Positions 40,631 to 41,748 of a stretch of DNA of 41,748 nucleotides are shown here, one piece after another. Origin of the DNA: Fusarium oxysporum f. sp. lycopersici 4287 (Eukaryota; Ascomycota; Sordariomycetes; Hypocreales; Nectriaceae). Within the stretch, counting starts at the first letter, position 1. The number at the start of each line of letters is the position of its first letter. Below the pieces are notes generated by a model. It searched no databases. It was given only the letters and a program-made list of their open reading frames with translations, and was not told the origin of the DNA. The stretch is from the NCBI RefSeq assembly GCF_000149955.1, contig NC_030999.1, positions 1-41,748 on the forward strand, read 5' to 3'. Position numbers and translations under genes: made by a program.

Positions 40631-41748
40631 CACCAGCGACAAGGATGCTTGGCATTTTATTGGCCAGTAGCTTATCACCTGCGAGGACTGACCAACACGG
40701 TACATGGCCCTCTGCCGAGCGCCGTGCGAAGTGCTGTCAGAGCATGCGTCGAGCCAGTGCTGCTTCACGGCTCCGAGGCATGGTACCCGGGCAAGACCAG
40801 GCCACGGTGGACCCAGCCTACGAAAGATCTGCCATCAAGTAATCAGCATCTCCTACAGAGAATGAGCAAGGCCATGAACCAGGCCATGCGAGCTATACTT
40901 CCTGTCTGGAAGACAACACCTATCACCATCCTCCATAGGCAGAGCGGGATCCCGCCAGTCGACCAACTGCTCGAAGCAAGGCGACTTAGGTTCTCCGCAC
41001 GACTCAAATCGCTGGACGAGGCTCATCCTCTGGCGAGCCGAACGCGCCCGCCTACCCAACCTACCTACCGCGACCTCATCAAGCGAAGATACCAAACACA
41101 GACGGAAAACGTCTTCAGGACGCGTCTTCGACGCGCAGACGAGCTGCTTGCACCATGCCCGCGGCCGAAGCTCGTACAGCGATGCTTCCAACAAGAAGAA
41201 ATAGTACCACTACAGACTGCATCAAAGGAGAAAACAACTAGTGCCTTTCTCTGCTGGCTTCAGTCACTCGGCCCGCTCACTTTGGTGGTATACTCGGATG
41301 GCTCTCTATCCTCGGAAGGGGCTGCCAGCTATGGCTTCACCATCCATCAGAACAATGTCCCAATCTTTAACGGATCGGGTCGCCTTGGACCCGCTGAGGT
41401 CTTCGACGCCGAAGCTGCCGGGGCATTGGAAGGCCTCAAGGCTGCTCTGAACCTGCGAGAATCAGCAACACAAAACATTTACATATGCCTAGATAACCTG
41501 GCAGCCGCCACGTGCCTACGAGGCACACCCTCTGACTCTTCTCAAGACGTCTTTCTTGCGTTCCAGGCTCTGGCGACATCACATGGAGCCATCCAGGTCC
41601 GTTGGGTCCCAGGACACTCCGACATCCCTGGCAACGAACAGGCCGACAAACTGGCAAAAGCAGCATCATCATTCCCTGAGCCCGAAGGCGCTCAACCGAC
41701 GCCGGCTTACCTACGAAGATTCGCAAGACACAAATCGAAAGAAACATT
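40631..41748 (+). pseudogene. LINE ORF2 3' part with RNase H domain (partial at window end)
   Basis: A plus-strand frame (codons beginning 40631, 40634 and so on) stays open to the end of the window. LRGLTNTVHGPLPSAV, then VEPVLLHGSEAWYPGK and MRAILPVWKTTPITIL is the stretch after the RT core in Tad-like LINE ORF2. RNase H follows: VVYSDGSLSSEG (Asp), FDAEAAGALEGLKAAL (Glu), CLDNLAAA (Asp) and PGHSDIPGNEQADKLA (His/Asp). The RT core is missing upstream, so this is a 5'-truncated copy. It is on the opposite strand from the LINE at 30499-32948, and the two cover different parts of ORF2, so I cannot tell if they are the same family. Confidence 0.8.

Overview
The window looks like a transposon-rich accessory region of a filamentous ascomycete (Pezizomycotina; a Eurotiales-type fungus is my best guess, not proven). 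Supporting signs are introns of 47-62 bp with GTATGT-like donors and CTAAC/CTGAC/CTAAT branch sites, a fungal bZIP gene, a small secreted cysteine-rich protein, and fungal-type hAT, Ty1/copia, Tad-like LINE, Mutator-like and probable Helitron sequences. Most of the 41.7 kb is transposon-derived.

Layout. 1-2122: the terminal 129 bp of one hAT-type element sits inside the C-terminal half of another hAT transposase gene. 2123-7500: two paralogous two-exon genes (2123-3357 minus, 5767-6964 plus) encode a protein with a PD-(D/E)xK-nuclease-like core and a basic/acidic tail. They are separated by an AT-rich gene-poor stretch, and the second copy is bracketed by two diverged copies of a repeat carrying three 17-bp palindromes. 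8169-10923: a divergent gene pair shares a ~526-bp promoter; the left gene looks like an OB-fold protein, and the right one resembles the zinc-binding N-terminus of a fungal Helitron protein cut off by a hAT element (10924-13858, with a 192-bp assembly gap). 13859-15336: no gene recognised. 15337-17181: an intact bZIP transcription factor gene, the clearest host gene.

17437-27322: an outer copia element whose reverse transcriptase core was deleted in frame. A younger, apparently complete copia element (21035-25932) with two identical 197-bp LTRs and a CCTTA target duplication is nested in it. Both use a primer site complementary to the anticodon arm of initiator tRNA-Met. 27323-30498: a Mutator-like transposase fragment followed by a hAT element with an intact 803-residue transposase and perfect 22-bp terminal repeats. 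30499-32948: a Tad-like LINE truncated within ORF2. 33252-39079: two decayed, intron-containing hAT transposase genes. 39637-40008: a 106-residue, six-cysteine secreted protein gene, a candidate effector. 40631-41748: the 3' part of another LINE ORF2 with RNase H, running off the window.

Working relations: the transposons form a nested stratigraphy (copia in copia, hAT in hAT, hAT in Helitron-like gene). Only the youngest copia and the 27.5-30.5 kb hAT look capable of making all their proteins. Several elements lack matching target duplications, which suggests repeat-driven rearrangement. I found no fully new multi-gene system; the best candidates for new biology are the nuclease-like paralogs with their palindrome repeats and the OB-fold/Helitron-like divergent pair. 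Start codons were set at the first in-frame ATG.
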